Of a DNA stretch of 12,403 nucleotides, positions 4,583 through 11,617 are shown one piece after another. The notes under the pieces were generated by a model. That model worked only from the letters and a program-made list of their open reading frames with translations. It ran no database searches and had not been told where the DNA came from. Each line of letters starts with the position of its first letter. Within the stretch, counting starts at the first letter, position 1. The position numbers and the translations under genes are program-made. Origin of the DNA: an uncultured Alphaproteobacteria bacterium (GTDB taxonomy: Bacteria; Pseudomonadota; Alphaproteobacteria; Micropepsales; Micropepsaceae); contig CAIXUE010000220.1 in the NCBI GenBank assembly GCA_903922545.1, positions 1 through 12,403 of the forward strand. Reading direction: 5' to 3'.

Positions 4583-5446
4583 ATGACCCTGAGCATTGTT
4601 CCGGTATCCGAAGACGAACGCGGCCGCGGCGCACTGACCCAGGAAAGCACCCTGGCGGCACTGACCGGCCTGCATGAAGGCGGCGCCACGATTTTGCGCG
4701 GCGCCTTTACGCCGGAATTCATCGATCAGCTTTATGCCGAATTCTGCGCCCGTCATGGCGGCCACAATCTGGCGGGCATGTCGGCGCTGGCGCAGGCGCC
4801 TTTTCCCAATCCGATTCAAAAAGTGGGCGATGGCCGGTTCGAAATCGCCATGCGCATGTCGGGGCTGTTCGGCCAGCCGGTGCTGTTCGCCAATCCGCTG
4901 CTGATGAATTTCCTGCAGCCGCTTTTGGGCCGCGACCTTATGCGTCTGGGCAGCGTCACCGCCGTCGCGTCATTTCCGGGCGCCGAGATGCAGCATATCC
5001 ACCGCGATCATCAGCAGCTGTTTCATGAGTTTCCGCAGATCGGCCCGGCGCTGCCCATGTATGCGGTGAATGTTTCCATTCCGATGATCGATGTGGACGC
5101 CACCACGGGCCCCACGGCCATCTGGCCGGGATCGCACCGCTGGCCCGAGAAGCAGGAAGCCAGCCCGCAAATGGGCATGGTGAGCGTTCCGTTTCAGCGC
5201 GGCGACGCCATTCTGATGGATTACCGCACCATGCATACCGGCCTGCCCAACCGCAGCCAGACGGTGCGGCCGATCCTGTATCTGGTCTATACCCGCGAAT
5301 GGTTTTTCGATGATAACAACCATCGTGGCCGCACGCCGCTGGATATTTCACTGCAACAGCTTCAGCTTCTGCCCGCCGAACTGAACAAGCTGATGATGCG
5401 CGCCGCCCAGCAGCAGGTGCGGGTGATCCAGCTGAGCAATTCCTGA
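4583..5446 (+). CDS. PhyH-family Fe(II)/2-oxoglutarate dioxygenase
   Basis: A 287-residue member of the phytanoyl-CoA dioxygenase family, which uses Fe(II), O2 and 2-oxoglutarate to hydroxylate small substrates. The iron triad is visible: His140-Arg-Asp142 (in HIHRDH) and distal His218 (YRTMHTGLPN). Arg229 (VRPILYL), 11 residues later, fits the 2-oxoglutarate carboxylate ligand, the spacing known from human PHYH. Between them are NVSIPMIDVDATTGPTAIWPGSH, the typical strand and Gly-Pro-Thr turn. The ATG at 4583 lies 26 bp after the amidase stop; the frame is open further up but that part overlaps the amidase. A short stem (GCCGGT, 4563-4568, with ACCGGC, 4574-4579) lies in the gap. No strong ribosome site is seen, so expression may depend on the amidase transcript. 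Substrate unknown; no partner pathway genes are nearby. Confidence 0.85.
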   Translation: MTLSIVPVSEDERGRGALTQESTLAALTGLHEGGATILRGAFTPEFIDQLYAEFCARHGGHNLAGMSALAQAPFPNPIQKVGDGRFEIAMRMSGLFGQPVLFANPLLMNFLQPLLGRDLMRLGSVTAVASFPGAEMQHIHRDHQQLFHEFPQIGPALPMYAVNVSIPMIDVDATTGPTAIWPGSHRWPEKQEASPQMGMVSVPFQRGDAILMDYRTMHTGLPNRSQTVRPILYLVYTREWFFDDNNHRGRTPLDISLQQLQLLPAELNKLMMRAAQQQVRVIQLSNS

Positions 5447-5449
5447 TAA

Positions 5450-5478
5450 TTGCCTGTTAGGCCTTGATCGCCTAAAGT
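5450..5478 (+). promoter_or_regulatory. Promoter of rnpB, with an inverted repeat in the spacer
   Basis: TTGCCT (5450-5455) and TAAAGT (5473-5478) are 17 bp apart, a normal sigma-70 layout, and transcription would begin near 5485, one base before the P1 helix of RNase P RNA. TTAGGC (5457-5462) and GCCTAA (5470-5475) form an inverted repeat with a 7-bp centre between and over the boxes. Confidence 0.65.
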
Positions 5479-5484
5479 CGGCCC

Positions 5485-5843
5485 GTCAGATGGCCGGGTA
5501 ACCGCGGGCAGCAATGTTCGAGGAAAGTCCGGGCTCCACGGAAAAACGGTGCCGGTTAACGGCCGGCGGGGGCGACCCCAGGGATAGCGCCACAGAAATG
5601 ACACCGCCTAAGACCCTAAAGGTCCGGCAAGGTTGAAATGGTGCGGTAAGAGCGCACCGCGTCTTTGGCAACAAAGGCGGCATGGCAAGCCCCACCGGGA
5701 GCAAGACCAAATAGGGACGGCACGTGATGTTTTCCGCATCGCCGTCCGGGTCGGTCGCGTGAGGCGTCTGGTAACAGGCGTCCCAGAGGAATGGTTACCC
5801 CTTTCGCAAGGAAGGACAGAACCCGGCTTACAGGCCATCTGAT
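5485..5843 (+). ncRNA. rnpB: RNase P RNA (type A)
   Basis: The catalytic RNA that trims the 5' leader of tRNA precursors. The outer helix P1 is a perfect 10-bp pair: TCAGATGGCC (5486-5495) with GGCCATCTGA (5833-5842). The universal core follows in order: GAGGAAAGTCCGGGCTCC at about 5520-5537, GGTTGAAATGGTGCGGTAAG at about 5631-5650 with AGCGCACCG after it, GGCAAGCCCCACCGGGAGCA near 5685-5704, AGAGGAATGGTTACC near 5785-5800, and ACAGAACCCGGCTTA at 5817-5831. The length of about 360 bases is within the usual range. A T-rich tract follows P1 (5846-5854). Ends are set by P1 and the promoter and could be off by a few bases. Overlapping open frames in both strands are not genes. Confidence 0.96.
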
Positions 5844-5868
5844 GCTTTATTTTTCTGAGGGAAACGCG

Positions 5869-6402
5869 ATGCGATCGGGCAAAGGTTTTTGGGCAGTCGC
5901 GATTTTGTCTTTGGGCGTGAGTGCCGCGGCCGCCGATCCGGTATCGTTTCATCCCGCCGGCTGCGATTTTGAAATCGCTTTTCCCGCGGCGCCTGCAACC
6001 TCTGAAACGAAAACCGATACCGACCGCGGCGACAGCGTCGCCACCGAACATGCCAGCCTGAATGACGGCACAAATTATCTGCGCGCCGAATGCACCCATG
6101 TGCCGGCGATGAATTTCTTCGACGAAGGCATTCTTCTCAACAACATGAAAGACCTGTCCATCGTCTATAAGCTGGATCATGTGCTGACCAGCATCGATCA
6201 CAATGATGTGTCGGGTCCCATCGGTGTGCTGCACGGGCAGGGCAAGCTTGCCGGCAAGGATGTCACAATTGAAATTCGCCGCTTCACCGGAAAAGCCAGT
6301 ATTTTCGATGTCTGGATTGCTTCGGCGCCCGGCGGTTTTCCCACGCAGAACGAGACGGATTTCCTCAAGACCATCAAGGTCGAAGGCAAACCCGTTCCCT
6401 GA
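5869..6402 (+). CDS. Secreted protein of unknown function
   Basis: A 177-residue protein with a Sec signal peptide: a basic start (MRSGKG), a hydrophobic core (FWAVAILSLGVSAAAA) and a likely cut before DPVSF at about residue 22-23. The mature part of about 155 residues is mixed alpha/beta and has two Cys (in AGCDFEIAF and RAECTHVP) that could form one disulfide in the periplasm. The C-terminal stretch (IEIRRFTGKASIFDVWIASAPGGFPTQNETDFLKTIKV) resembles small periplasmic proteins of no known function. GAGGGA lies six bases before the ATG at 5869. The gene starts only about 26 bp after rnpB and no separate promoter is obvious, so it may be read from the rnpB promoter. I cannot name a family. Confidence 0.72.
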   Translation: MRSGKGFWAVAILSLGVSAAAADPVSFHPAGCDFEIAFPAAPATSETKTDTDRGDSVATEHASLNDGTNYLRAECTHVPAMNFFDEGILLNNMKDLSIVYKLDHVLTSIDHNDVSGPIGVLHGQGKLAGKDVTIEIRRFTGKASIFDVWIASAPGGFPTQNETDFLKTIKVEGKPVP

Positions 6403-6604
6403 AGCCGTTCTGCGGCGCCGCTTCGGCCCGGGCGGTGCGGGCCTCTCATACGAATCATCCGATCCTTCGCTGGCGGGTCGGCAGGCTGCTATACAACTTA
6501 TACGGGCATTACTTCTCTTTATGAATCAGGACGGGAGGCCGTCTTAAGCTTTCGTTTACCCAGATCACCACACTCTTTCGATGTTTTGTATTTGTTCTCA
6601 TGGC

Positions 6605-6618
6605 CGCTACCGGTAGCG
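6605..6618. promoter_or_regulatory. 14-bp perfect palindrome in the mraZ leader
   Basis: CGCTACCGGTAGCG is a perfect inverted repeat about 55 bp upstream of the -35 box of the predicted dcw promoter. It could be an operator or activator site; no regulator can be named. Confidence 0.35.
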
Positions 6619-6639
6619 CTTGTGGGGGCATCGATAACT

Positions 6640-6668
6640 AGCCAAGCACCTCAAATTACTTGGCTTTT
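6640..6668 (+). terminator. Weak terminator-like stem before the dcw promoter
   Basis: AGCCAAG (6640-6646) and CTTGGCT (6659-6665) form a 7-bp stem with a 12-base loop, followed by TTT. The stem is short and the T-run is brief, and it lies about 240 bp after the nearest stop, so it could equally be a leader structure. Confidence 0.35.
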
Positions 6669-6671
6669 CGG

Positions 6672-6701
6672 TTGACGGAAAAAGCCATCCCATGGTATCC
6701 C
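6672..6701 (+). promoter_or_regulatory. Predicted promoter of the dcw operon
   Basis: TTGACG (6672-6677) is a near-perfect -35 box. The best -10 is TATCCC (6696-6701), 18 bp on, which is weak, as often in alphaproteobacteria. Transcription from it would give a leader of about 85 bases before mraZ. Two of the three MraZ boxes lie in the spacer and -10 region, the third just after. Confidence 0.5.
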
Positions 6702-6712
6702 ATGCTGTCCCA
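6688..6712 (-). promoter_or_regulatory. mraZ operator: Three MraZ boxes (TGGGA-N5 repeats)
   Basis: On the minus strand TGGGA occurs three times with exactly 5 bp between copies (plus-strand TCCCA at 6688, 6698 and 6708), a 10-bp period. MraZ of E. coli is known to bind TGGGN repeats with 5-bp gaps upstream of its own gene. The position over the predicted promoter fits autorepression of the whole dcw operon. Confidence 0.85.
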
Positions 6713-6792
6713 CGGGCCTGTATCTAAAGCCCGCCGGCGACGGCCGATTGACCGGCTGTCCGGGTTCTGGGGCGAGGGGGATATCAGGCGCC

Positions 6793-7260
6793 ATGACCGG
6801 GTTGGTCCAGCCGTTCATTTCGACGGTTATCGGCTCGCTCGACAGCAAGGGGCGGGTCTGCATTCCCGCAACCTATCGCCACATCCTGGCCTCGCAGAAC
6901 ACCGCGGGTGTTTATGTCTGCCCCAGTTTTTCCGAACCCGCTCTCGAGGCGTTCGGCCAGACTTTGCTGGAAAGCGTTTCGGCGCGGCTGGCCGATCAGG
7001 ACCCGTTTTTTTCGCCGGCCCATGACGACCAGGCGACCGCGATCATCGCGCGCACCCAGTTGCTGGTGGCCGATGAACAGGGCCGCGTGCGTTTGCCCGA
7101 TGCCTTGATCGCGCACGCCAAGCTGAAAGACCGCGTCGCGTTCGTCGGCAAGTCGGCGAAATTCCAGATCTGGGATTGGGATACCTACGGCCCGGTGGAA
7201 GCCGAAGCCGTGGCGCGCATGAAGGCGCGGCTGGAACGGGTACGGGGAGAAAATTCCTGA
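6793..7260 (+). CDS. mraZ: MraZ transcriptional regulator, first gene of the dcw cluster
   Basis: A 155-residue DNA-binding protein that forms a ring oligomer and controls the division/cell-wall operon. It has the two SpoVT-AbrB-like halves: the first with the signature DSKGRVCIPATYR (residues 17-29), the second with DEQGRVRLPDAL (94-105). The length is normal. The ATG at 6793 was chosen because the family begins about ten residues before the first DxKGR; AGG lies 4 bases upstream of it, with a stronger GAGGGGG further up. Three TGGGA boxes in the leader give a self-regulation circuit. The TGA overlaps the rsmH ATG by one base, so translation of the two is likely coupled. Confidence 0.95.
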   Translation: MTGLVQPFISTVIGSLDSKGRVCIPATYRHILASQNTAGVYVCPSFSEPALEAFGQTLLESVSARLADQDPFFSPAHDDQATAIIARTQLLVADEQGRVRLPDALIAHAKLKDRVAFVGKSAKFQIWDWDTYGPVEAEAVARMKARLERVRGENS

Positions 7261-8162
7261 TGGGCCACCTTCCGGTCATGCTTTCGGAAGTGATTGCCGC
7301 CTTGGCGCCGCGTGACGGCGCCCATTACATCGACGGCACATTCGGCGGCGGCGGTTACAGCCAGGCGATTTTGGAAGCCGCCGATTGCAGCGTCTTGGGC
7401 ATTGACCGCGATCCCGATGCGATAGCGCGGGGCGAAGCGCTGGTGCAGCGTTTCAAGGGCCGGCTGACTTTGGTGCAAGGCGAATTCTCACGCATGGATG
7501 TGCTGGCCGGGCCCAGCGACGGCATTGTGCTGGATCTGGGCGTTTCGTCATTTCAGTTCGACACGCCGGCGCGCGGATTTTCCTTTCGCGAAGACGGTCC
7601 GCTTGACATGCGCATGAGCCTGTCGGGCATCTCGGCGGCGGATTTTCTCAACAGCGCCGATCACAGCACACTGGCGTCCGTGATCGCCCGGCTGGGCGAA
7701 GAAAAAAACGCCCGCCGTATCGCCACGGCCATCATCGCAGCGCGTCCGCTTTCGACCACCGCGCAGCTGGCGAACATTGTGGTTGAGGCGCAAGGCCCCG
7801 CCGCGCTGCGCCATGCCATTCATCCCGCCACCCGCACCTTCCAGGCCCTGCGCATTCATGTGAATGACGAATTGGGTGAGTTGGAGCGCGGGTTGGATGC
7901 GGCGCTTTCCATTCTGAAGCCGGCCGGCCGGCTGGCGGCGGTGTCGTTCCACAGTCTGGAAGACCGCATCGTCAAGCAGTTCTTCATTCGCCATGGCGGC
8001 ACGGCGCCCCACGCCTCGCGCCATCTGCCCGCGCCTTCGCGCGTGGCGCCCGCCTTGCGGGTCATCACATCCCGTCCGCAAACGCCCGGTGAGGCGGAGA
8101 TTGCGGCCAATCCCCGTTCCCGCTCCGCCAAGCTGCGCGTGGCGGAACGTCTGGCGGCATAG
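7260..8162 (+). CDS. rsmH: 16S rRNA (cytosine-1402 N4)-methyltransferase RsmH
   Basis: A 300-residue SAM-dependent enzyme (also called MraW) that methylates N4 of C1402 in 16S rRNA at the ribosomal P-site. Visible motifs: HLPVMLSEV at the N-terminus, the SAM-binding loop DGTFGGGGYS (residues 25-34), GIDRDPDA, then DGIVLDLGVSSFQFDTPARGFSFREDGPLDMRM, the hallmark of the family, followed by the RTFQALRIHVNDEL stretch and VSFHSLEDRIVKQFF. The C-terminal ends with PRSRSAKLRVAERL. The ATG at 7260 uses the A of the mraZ stop, with GGGGAGA upstream inside mraZ. Its TAG is followed by AGGAGG, the ribosome site of ftsL. Confidence 0.98.
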   Translation: MGHLPVMLSEVIAALAPRDGAHYIDGTFGGGGYSQAILEAADCSVLGIDRDPDAIARGEALVQRFKGRLTLVQGEFSRMDVLAGPSDGIVLDLGVSSFQFDTPARGFSFREDGPLDMRMSLSGISAADFLNSADHSTLASVIARLGEEKNARRIATAIIAARPLSTTAQLANIVVEAQGPAALRHAIHPATRTFQALRIHVNDELGELERGLDAALSILKPAGRLAAVSFHSLEDRIVKQFFIRHGGTAPHASRHLPAPSRVAPALRVITSRPQTPGEAEIAANPRSRSAKLRVAERLAA

Positions 8163-8170
8163 GAGGCGAC

Positions 8171-8539
8171 ATGATCCGCGTGCTCAATTTTTTCTGTGTG
8201 GCGGCGATGGGCCTGGTGATCCTGGCGCTCTATCACGTTTCGGAATCCACCCGCGTGGCGCGGGTGCAGCTCAGCCAGGTTGGCCATCAGATCGATGACA
8301 CCAAAAGCCAGATCAGCGTGCTGCAGACCGAATGGGAGCGTGTCGCCGGTCCCGGCCATGTTGAGGAGTTGGCGGAACGCCAAGGCATGACGGATGCGAC
8401 GTCAGTCCGGCTGTCGTCTTTTGATGCGCTGCCGCGCCGCGGCGAACAGGCGCCTCTGGACAATACGCCGCTGCGCGACGCCAATGCCGTGGTGCCGGCG
8501 CCTTCTTCCCCGCCACCTGCTTCCGCTTCGGGAATGTGA
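8171..8539 (+). CDS. ftsL: Cell division protein FtsL
   Basis: A 122-residue bitopic membrane protein of the divisome. Residues about 4-22 (VLNFFCVAAMGLVILALYHV) are the single membrane helix; residues about 30-65 are a periplasmic coiled coil (VQLSQVGHQIDDTKSQISVLQTEWERV), followed by HVEELAERQGMTDAT, the conserved end of alphaproteobacterial FtsL. The last 40 residues are Pro/Ala-rich and probably unstructured. FtsL forms a trimer with FtsQ and FtsB that activates septal FtsW/FtsI. It has a strong AGGAGG site eight bases before the ATG and lies between rsmH and ftsI as expected. Sequence conservation in this family is low, so position carries much of the call. Confidence 0.88.
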   Translation: MIRVLNFFCVAAMGLVILALYHVSESTRVARVQLSQVGHQIDDTKSQISVLQTEWERVAGPGHVEELAERQGMTDATSVRLSSFDALPRRGEQAPLDNTPLRDANAVVPAPSSPPPASASGM

Positions 8540-8543
8540 GGAT

Positions 8544-10142
8544 ATGGGCGAGATCCAGCGGCGCATCATTATAGGAGCGGCTTTCTGCATCGCCGCTTTC
8601 GCGCTGGTGGGTCTGCGTCTGGTGGATGTGACGGTGCTGCGCAGCGCGGGGCCCGCCGGTTTTTCGGATCATGCTGTCATCGCCCGCGCCGATCTGACCG
8701 ATCGCAATGGCGAACTTCTGGCGCGCGACCTGCCGGTCAAGGATCTTTATGCGCGTCCCCATGTGTTCTGGGACAAGGGGCAGGCGGTGCATGATCTGGC
8801 CATAGCCACCGGCGCCGAGGAAAGCCGCCTGCAGGCCGGTTTCGACAATGCCAAGCATCCTTACGTTCTGGTGGCGCGGCAGCTGACGCCCGACCAGCAG
8901 GACAAGGTGATGCATCTGGGCCTGCCGGGTCTTGAGTTCGAACCCAGCGCGCGGCGCTATTATCCCGACGGCCGCGAAGCGGCGCAGCTTCTGGGCGTGA
9001 CCGACGCCGATAACAATGGCGTGTCGGGCCTTGAGCTGGGATTGCAGAACCAGATTCACGCCCATGCCGGCGACAAGGTGGCCACTTCCATCGACATGCG
9101 GGTGCAATATATTCTGGCGCACGAAACCGAAGCGGCGCGCGAAACCTTTGGCGCCAAGGCGGCCGGCGGCATCGTGATGGATGTGAAGACCGGCGAAATT
9201 CTGGCGATGATCTCGGTGCCGGATTTTGATCCCAACCAGCGCAAGTTGGGCGACGGCGATTCCACCCGCAATGTGATGGCCCAGGACGTTTACGAGCTGG
9301 GCTCGGTGTTCAAGATTTTCTCATTTGCGCTGGCGTTCGAGGATCACACGCTCAAAAGCCTGGATGAGGTCTTTCCCATCGGCCAGGGCCTGAAGATCGG
9401 CAAATTCACCATTCATGAAGCCGAGCATATGCCCGCCACCCTGGCGGCGCGCGACATCCTGGCGCAATCCTCCAATATCGGCACCGCGCAGATCGCCATG
9501 CGCTCGGGCGGCGTGCGCCAGCGCGCCTTCCTAGACAATCTGGGCCTGCTGCGGCCCGTCGCAACCGATCTGCCGGAAACCGCCCATCCGCTTTATCCCC
9601 GCAACTGGGGCACCATTGAAACCGCCACGGTGGGTTTCGGCCAGGGCATCTCCGTCAGCCCGCTCAGCTTTATCGCCGCCGCCGCCACTGTGGTGAATGG
9701 CGGCCGCCAGATCACGCCCACATTCATCAAGCAGGCTGCCGGCATCGACAATCGTGGCGCGCAGCTGATCAAGCCGGAAACCAGCGATCAGATGCGCGAT
9801 CTTCTGCGCTATGTCGTCACCAACGGCACTGGCAAGAAAGCCGATATTCCCGGTTATGACGTGGGCGGCAAAACCGGTTCGGCCCAGGTGCCGGGTCCGG
9901 GCGGGCGCTATATCCCGCACGCCCTGCGCACATCCTTCTTCGCGGCGTTTCCCATCGAAAATCCCCGCTATGTCGTGTTCGTGCTGATGGATCAGCCGCA
10001 TGGCACCAAGGAAACCGGTGGTTTTGCGCTCGCCGCCTATACCGCCGTGCCGGCAGCGGCCAAGGTTATTTCCCGCATCGCGCCTTTGCTGGGCGTTCCC
10101 AATACCGCGCCGCCAGTCACCCTGGCGCGCGGAAATTCATAA
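8544..10142 (+). CDS. ftsI: Septal peptidoglycan transpeptidase FtsI (PBP3)
   Basis: A 532-residue class B penicillin-binding protein that crosslinks septal peptidoglycan. Residues about 7-30 are the membrane helix (RIIIGAAFCIAAFALVGLRLV), then the dimerisation domain containing RADLTDRNGELLA, and the transpeptidase domain from about 215. Active-site motifs are complete: SVFK with catalytic Ser254 and Lys257 (in YELGSVFKIF), the SSN triad 309-311, and KTG 443-445 (GGKTGSAQVPG). The usual form at the first motif is GSxFK; no truncation. The ATG at 8544 lies four bases after the ftsL stop, with GAGG in front; the frame extends upstream into ftsL without a family match. Its TAA overlaps the murE ATG (TAATG). 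Confidence 0.97.
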   Translation: MGEIQRRIIIGAAFCIAAFALVGLRLVDVTVLRSAGPAGFSDHAVIARADLTDRNGELLARDLPVKDLYARPHVFWDKGQAVHDLAIATGAEESRLQAGFDNAKHPYVLVARQLTPDQQDKVMHLGLPGLEFEPSARRYYPDGREAAQLLGVTDADNNGVSGLELGLQNQIHAHAGDKVATSIDMRVQYILAHETEAARETFGAKAAGGIVMDVKTGEILAMISVPDFDPNQRKLGDGDSTRNVMAQDVYELGSVFKIFSFALAFEDHTLKSLDEVFPIGQGLKIGKFTIHEAEHMPATLAARDILAQSSNIGTAQIAMRSGGVRQRAFLDNLGLLRPVATDLPETAHPLYPRNWGTIETATVGFGQGISVSPLSFIAAAATVVNGGRQITPTFIKQAAGIDNRGAQLIKPETSDQMRDLLRYVVTNGTGKKADIPGYDVGGKTGSAQVPGPGGRYIPHALRTSFFAAFPIENPRYVVFVLMDQPHGTKETGGFALAAYTAVPAAAKVISRIAPLLGVPNTAPPVTLARGNS

Positions 10143-11617
10143 TGGCGCCCCAATCTTTCGGGATTGTGGCAGCCAAGAAAGACAAAAACGCCATGGTGGC
10201 GGCACGGAATTTTACCAGCCTGACCAGCGACAGCCGCAAGGTGACGCCGGGCGGATTGTTCGCCGCGCTTTCCGGCAGCAAGACCGATGGCGCACGCTTT
10301 GTCGCCGATGCGGTGGCGCGTGGCGCGGCGGTGATTTTGGCCAAGCCGGAATTTTCCGACGAAGCCAAGGCGCTGGGCGTGCAATTCATCGCCGATGAAA
10401 ATCCGCGCCTGGGCCTGGCCCGCATGGCGGCCGAATTTTATGGCAAACAACCGAACATCGTCGCCGCCGTCACCGGCACCAAAGGAAAATCCTCGGTGGT
10501 GGCGTTCCTGCGCGAAATCTGGACGGCGCTGGGCACACCCGCCGCAAGCCTGGGCACCGTGGGTGTGGTCAGCCCCAAAGGCGAGACACCCTTGTCTCAC
10601 ACCACGCCCGATCCGGTGGAAATTCATGCGCTGCTGGCGGATTTGAAAAAAGATGGCGTGGATCATCTGGCGTTGGAAGCGTCGAGCCATGGCCTGCACC
10701 AGTTTCGCCTGGATGGGGTGAAAATCGCGGCCGGCGGCTTCACCAACATCACCCGCGACCACATGGATTATCACCCCACCTTTGATCATTACCTGGCCGC
10801 CAAGCTGCGGCTGATGGATGAAATCGTCGCGCCCGACGGCGTGGCGGTGATCAATGCTGACGCTGACCATTCGGCCGATTTCATTGCCGCCGCCCATCGG
10901 CGCGATTTGCGCCTGATCACCGTGGGCGAAACGGGCGAGACCATCACCTTGACGACGCGCCAGAGCATTGGCGACGCGCAAAAATTGACGGTGAGTTTTG
11001 CCGGCAAAAGTCACAACATTCTTTTGCCGCTGGCCGGCGCCTTTCAGGCGTCCAATGCGCTGGTGGCGGCTGGCCTTGCCATCGGGCTGGGCGAAGATGC
11101 GGCCCGCGTGTTCGAGGCACTTAATCATCTGAAGGGCGCGCCCGGGCGGATGGAAAAAGTCGCCTTCGCCGCCAGCGGTGCGCCGATCTATGTCGATTAC
11201 GCTCATACGCCGGATTCGCTGGAAAAAGTTTTGCAGGCGCTGCGGCCTCATACCCAGAACAAACTCTCTGTCGTGTTCGGCTGTGGTGGTGACCGCGACA
11301 AGGGAAAACGTCCCCTGATGGGTCAGATTGCCGCCGCGCTGGCCGATCATGTGATTGTCACTGATGACAATCCGCGCAGCGAAAATCCCGCCGCCATCCG
11401 TGCCGCCATCCTGGCCGAAGCCAAAGGCGCACGCGAAATCGGCGACCGGCACCAAGCCATTCAAACCGCTATCGCTGCGCTAAAGTCTGGCGATGTTTTG
11501 GTGATCGCCGGCAAGGGCCATGAAACAGGCCAATATATTGATGGCCAAACCGTTCCCTTTTCAGATCGCGAAGAAGCCCTTAAAGCCGCCATCGCGGGCG
11601 GAGGGCGGCCGGCATGA
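10142..11617 (+). CDS. murE: UDP-MurNAc-tripeptide synthetase MurE, meso-DAP type
   Basis: A 491-residue cytoplasmic Mur ligase that adds the third amino acid to UDP-MurNAc-L-Ala-D-Glu using ATP. The ATP loop is GTKGKSS (residues 112-118), a variant of the usual GTNGKTS. The family marks LEASSHGLHQFRL and FTNITRDHMDYH are present, and Lys221 (YLAAKLRLM) fits the carbamylated lysine. DNPRSE (DNPR at 409-412) is the known signature for meso-diaminopimelate as substrate, so the wall is Gram-negative type. The C-terminal part carries VIAGKGHETGQY. The start overlaps the ftsI stop and the stop overlaps the murF start (ATGA), giving coupling on both sides. Confidence 0.97.
   Translation: MAPQSFGIVAAKKDKNAMVAARNFTSLTSDSRKVTPGGLFAALSGSKTDGARFVADAVARGAAVILAKPEFSDEAKALGVQFIADENPRLGLARMAAEFYGKQPNIVAAVTGTKGKSSVVAFLREIWTALGTPAASLGTVGVVSPKGETPLSHTTPDPVEIHALLADLKKDGVDHLALEASSHGLHQFRLDGVKIAAGGFTNITRDHMDYHPTFDHYLAAKLRLMDEIVAPDGVAVINADADHSADFIAAAHRRDLRLITVGETGETITLTTRQSIGDAQKLTVSFAGKSHNILLPLAGAFQASNALVAAGLAIGLGEDAARVFEALNHLKGAPGRMEKVAFAASGAPIYVDYAHTPDSLEKVLQALRPHTQNKLSVVFGCGGDRDKGKRPLMGQIAAALADHVIVTDDNPRSENPAAIRAAILAEAKGAREIGDRHQAIQTAIAALKSGDVLVIAGKGHETGQYIDGQTVPFSDREEALKAAIAGGGRPA

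Larger units (their letters stand above)
6403..6792 (+). other. 390-bp leader between the secreted protein gene and mraZ
   Basis: I see no convincing gene here. The left part (6403-6600) has only imperfect GC-rich dyads after the upstream stop. Then come a 14-bp palindrome at 6605-6618 (CGCTACCGGTAGCG) and a 7-bp stem at 6640-6646/6659-6665 (AGCCAAG with CTTGGCT) followed by TTT, which may act as a weak terminator. The mraZ promoter and MraZ boxes lie at 6672-6712. Short frames of 8-13 codons are present but have no clear ribosome sites. Confidence 0.6.

Noticed and set aside
5608..6234. Open frames on both strands over the rnpB region, including a 208-codon minus-strand frame
   Set aside because: The region is RNase P RNA by its P1 helix and conserved core, and the following gene has a signal peptide on the plus strand.
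6521..6641. Tiny open frames of 8-13 codons in the mraZ leader as possible leader peptides
   Set aside because: No clear ribosome sites and no regulatory residue runs; the length is within chance expectation.
10037..11464. A 475-codon open frame on the minus strand across murE
   Set aside because: It is fully antisense to an intact murE with all motifs; its translation is rich in His, Gln, Arg and Gly, typical of the opposite strand of GC-rich genes.
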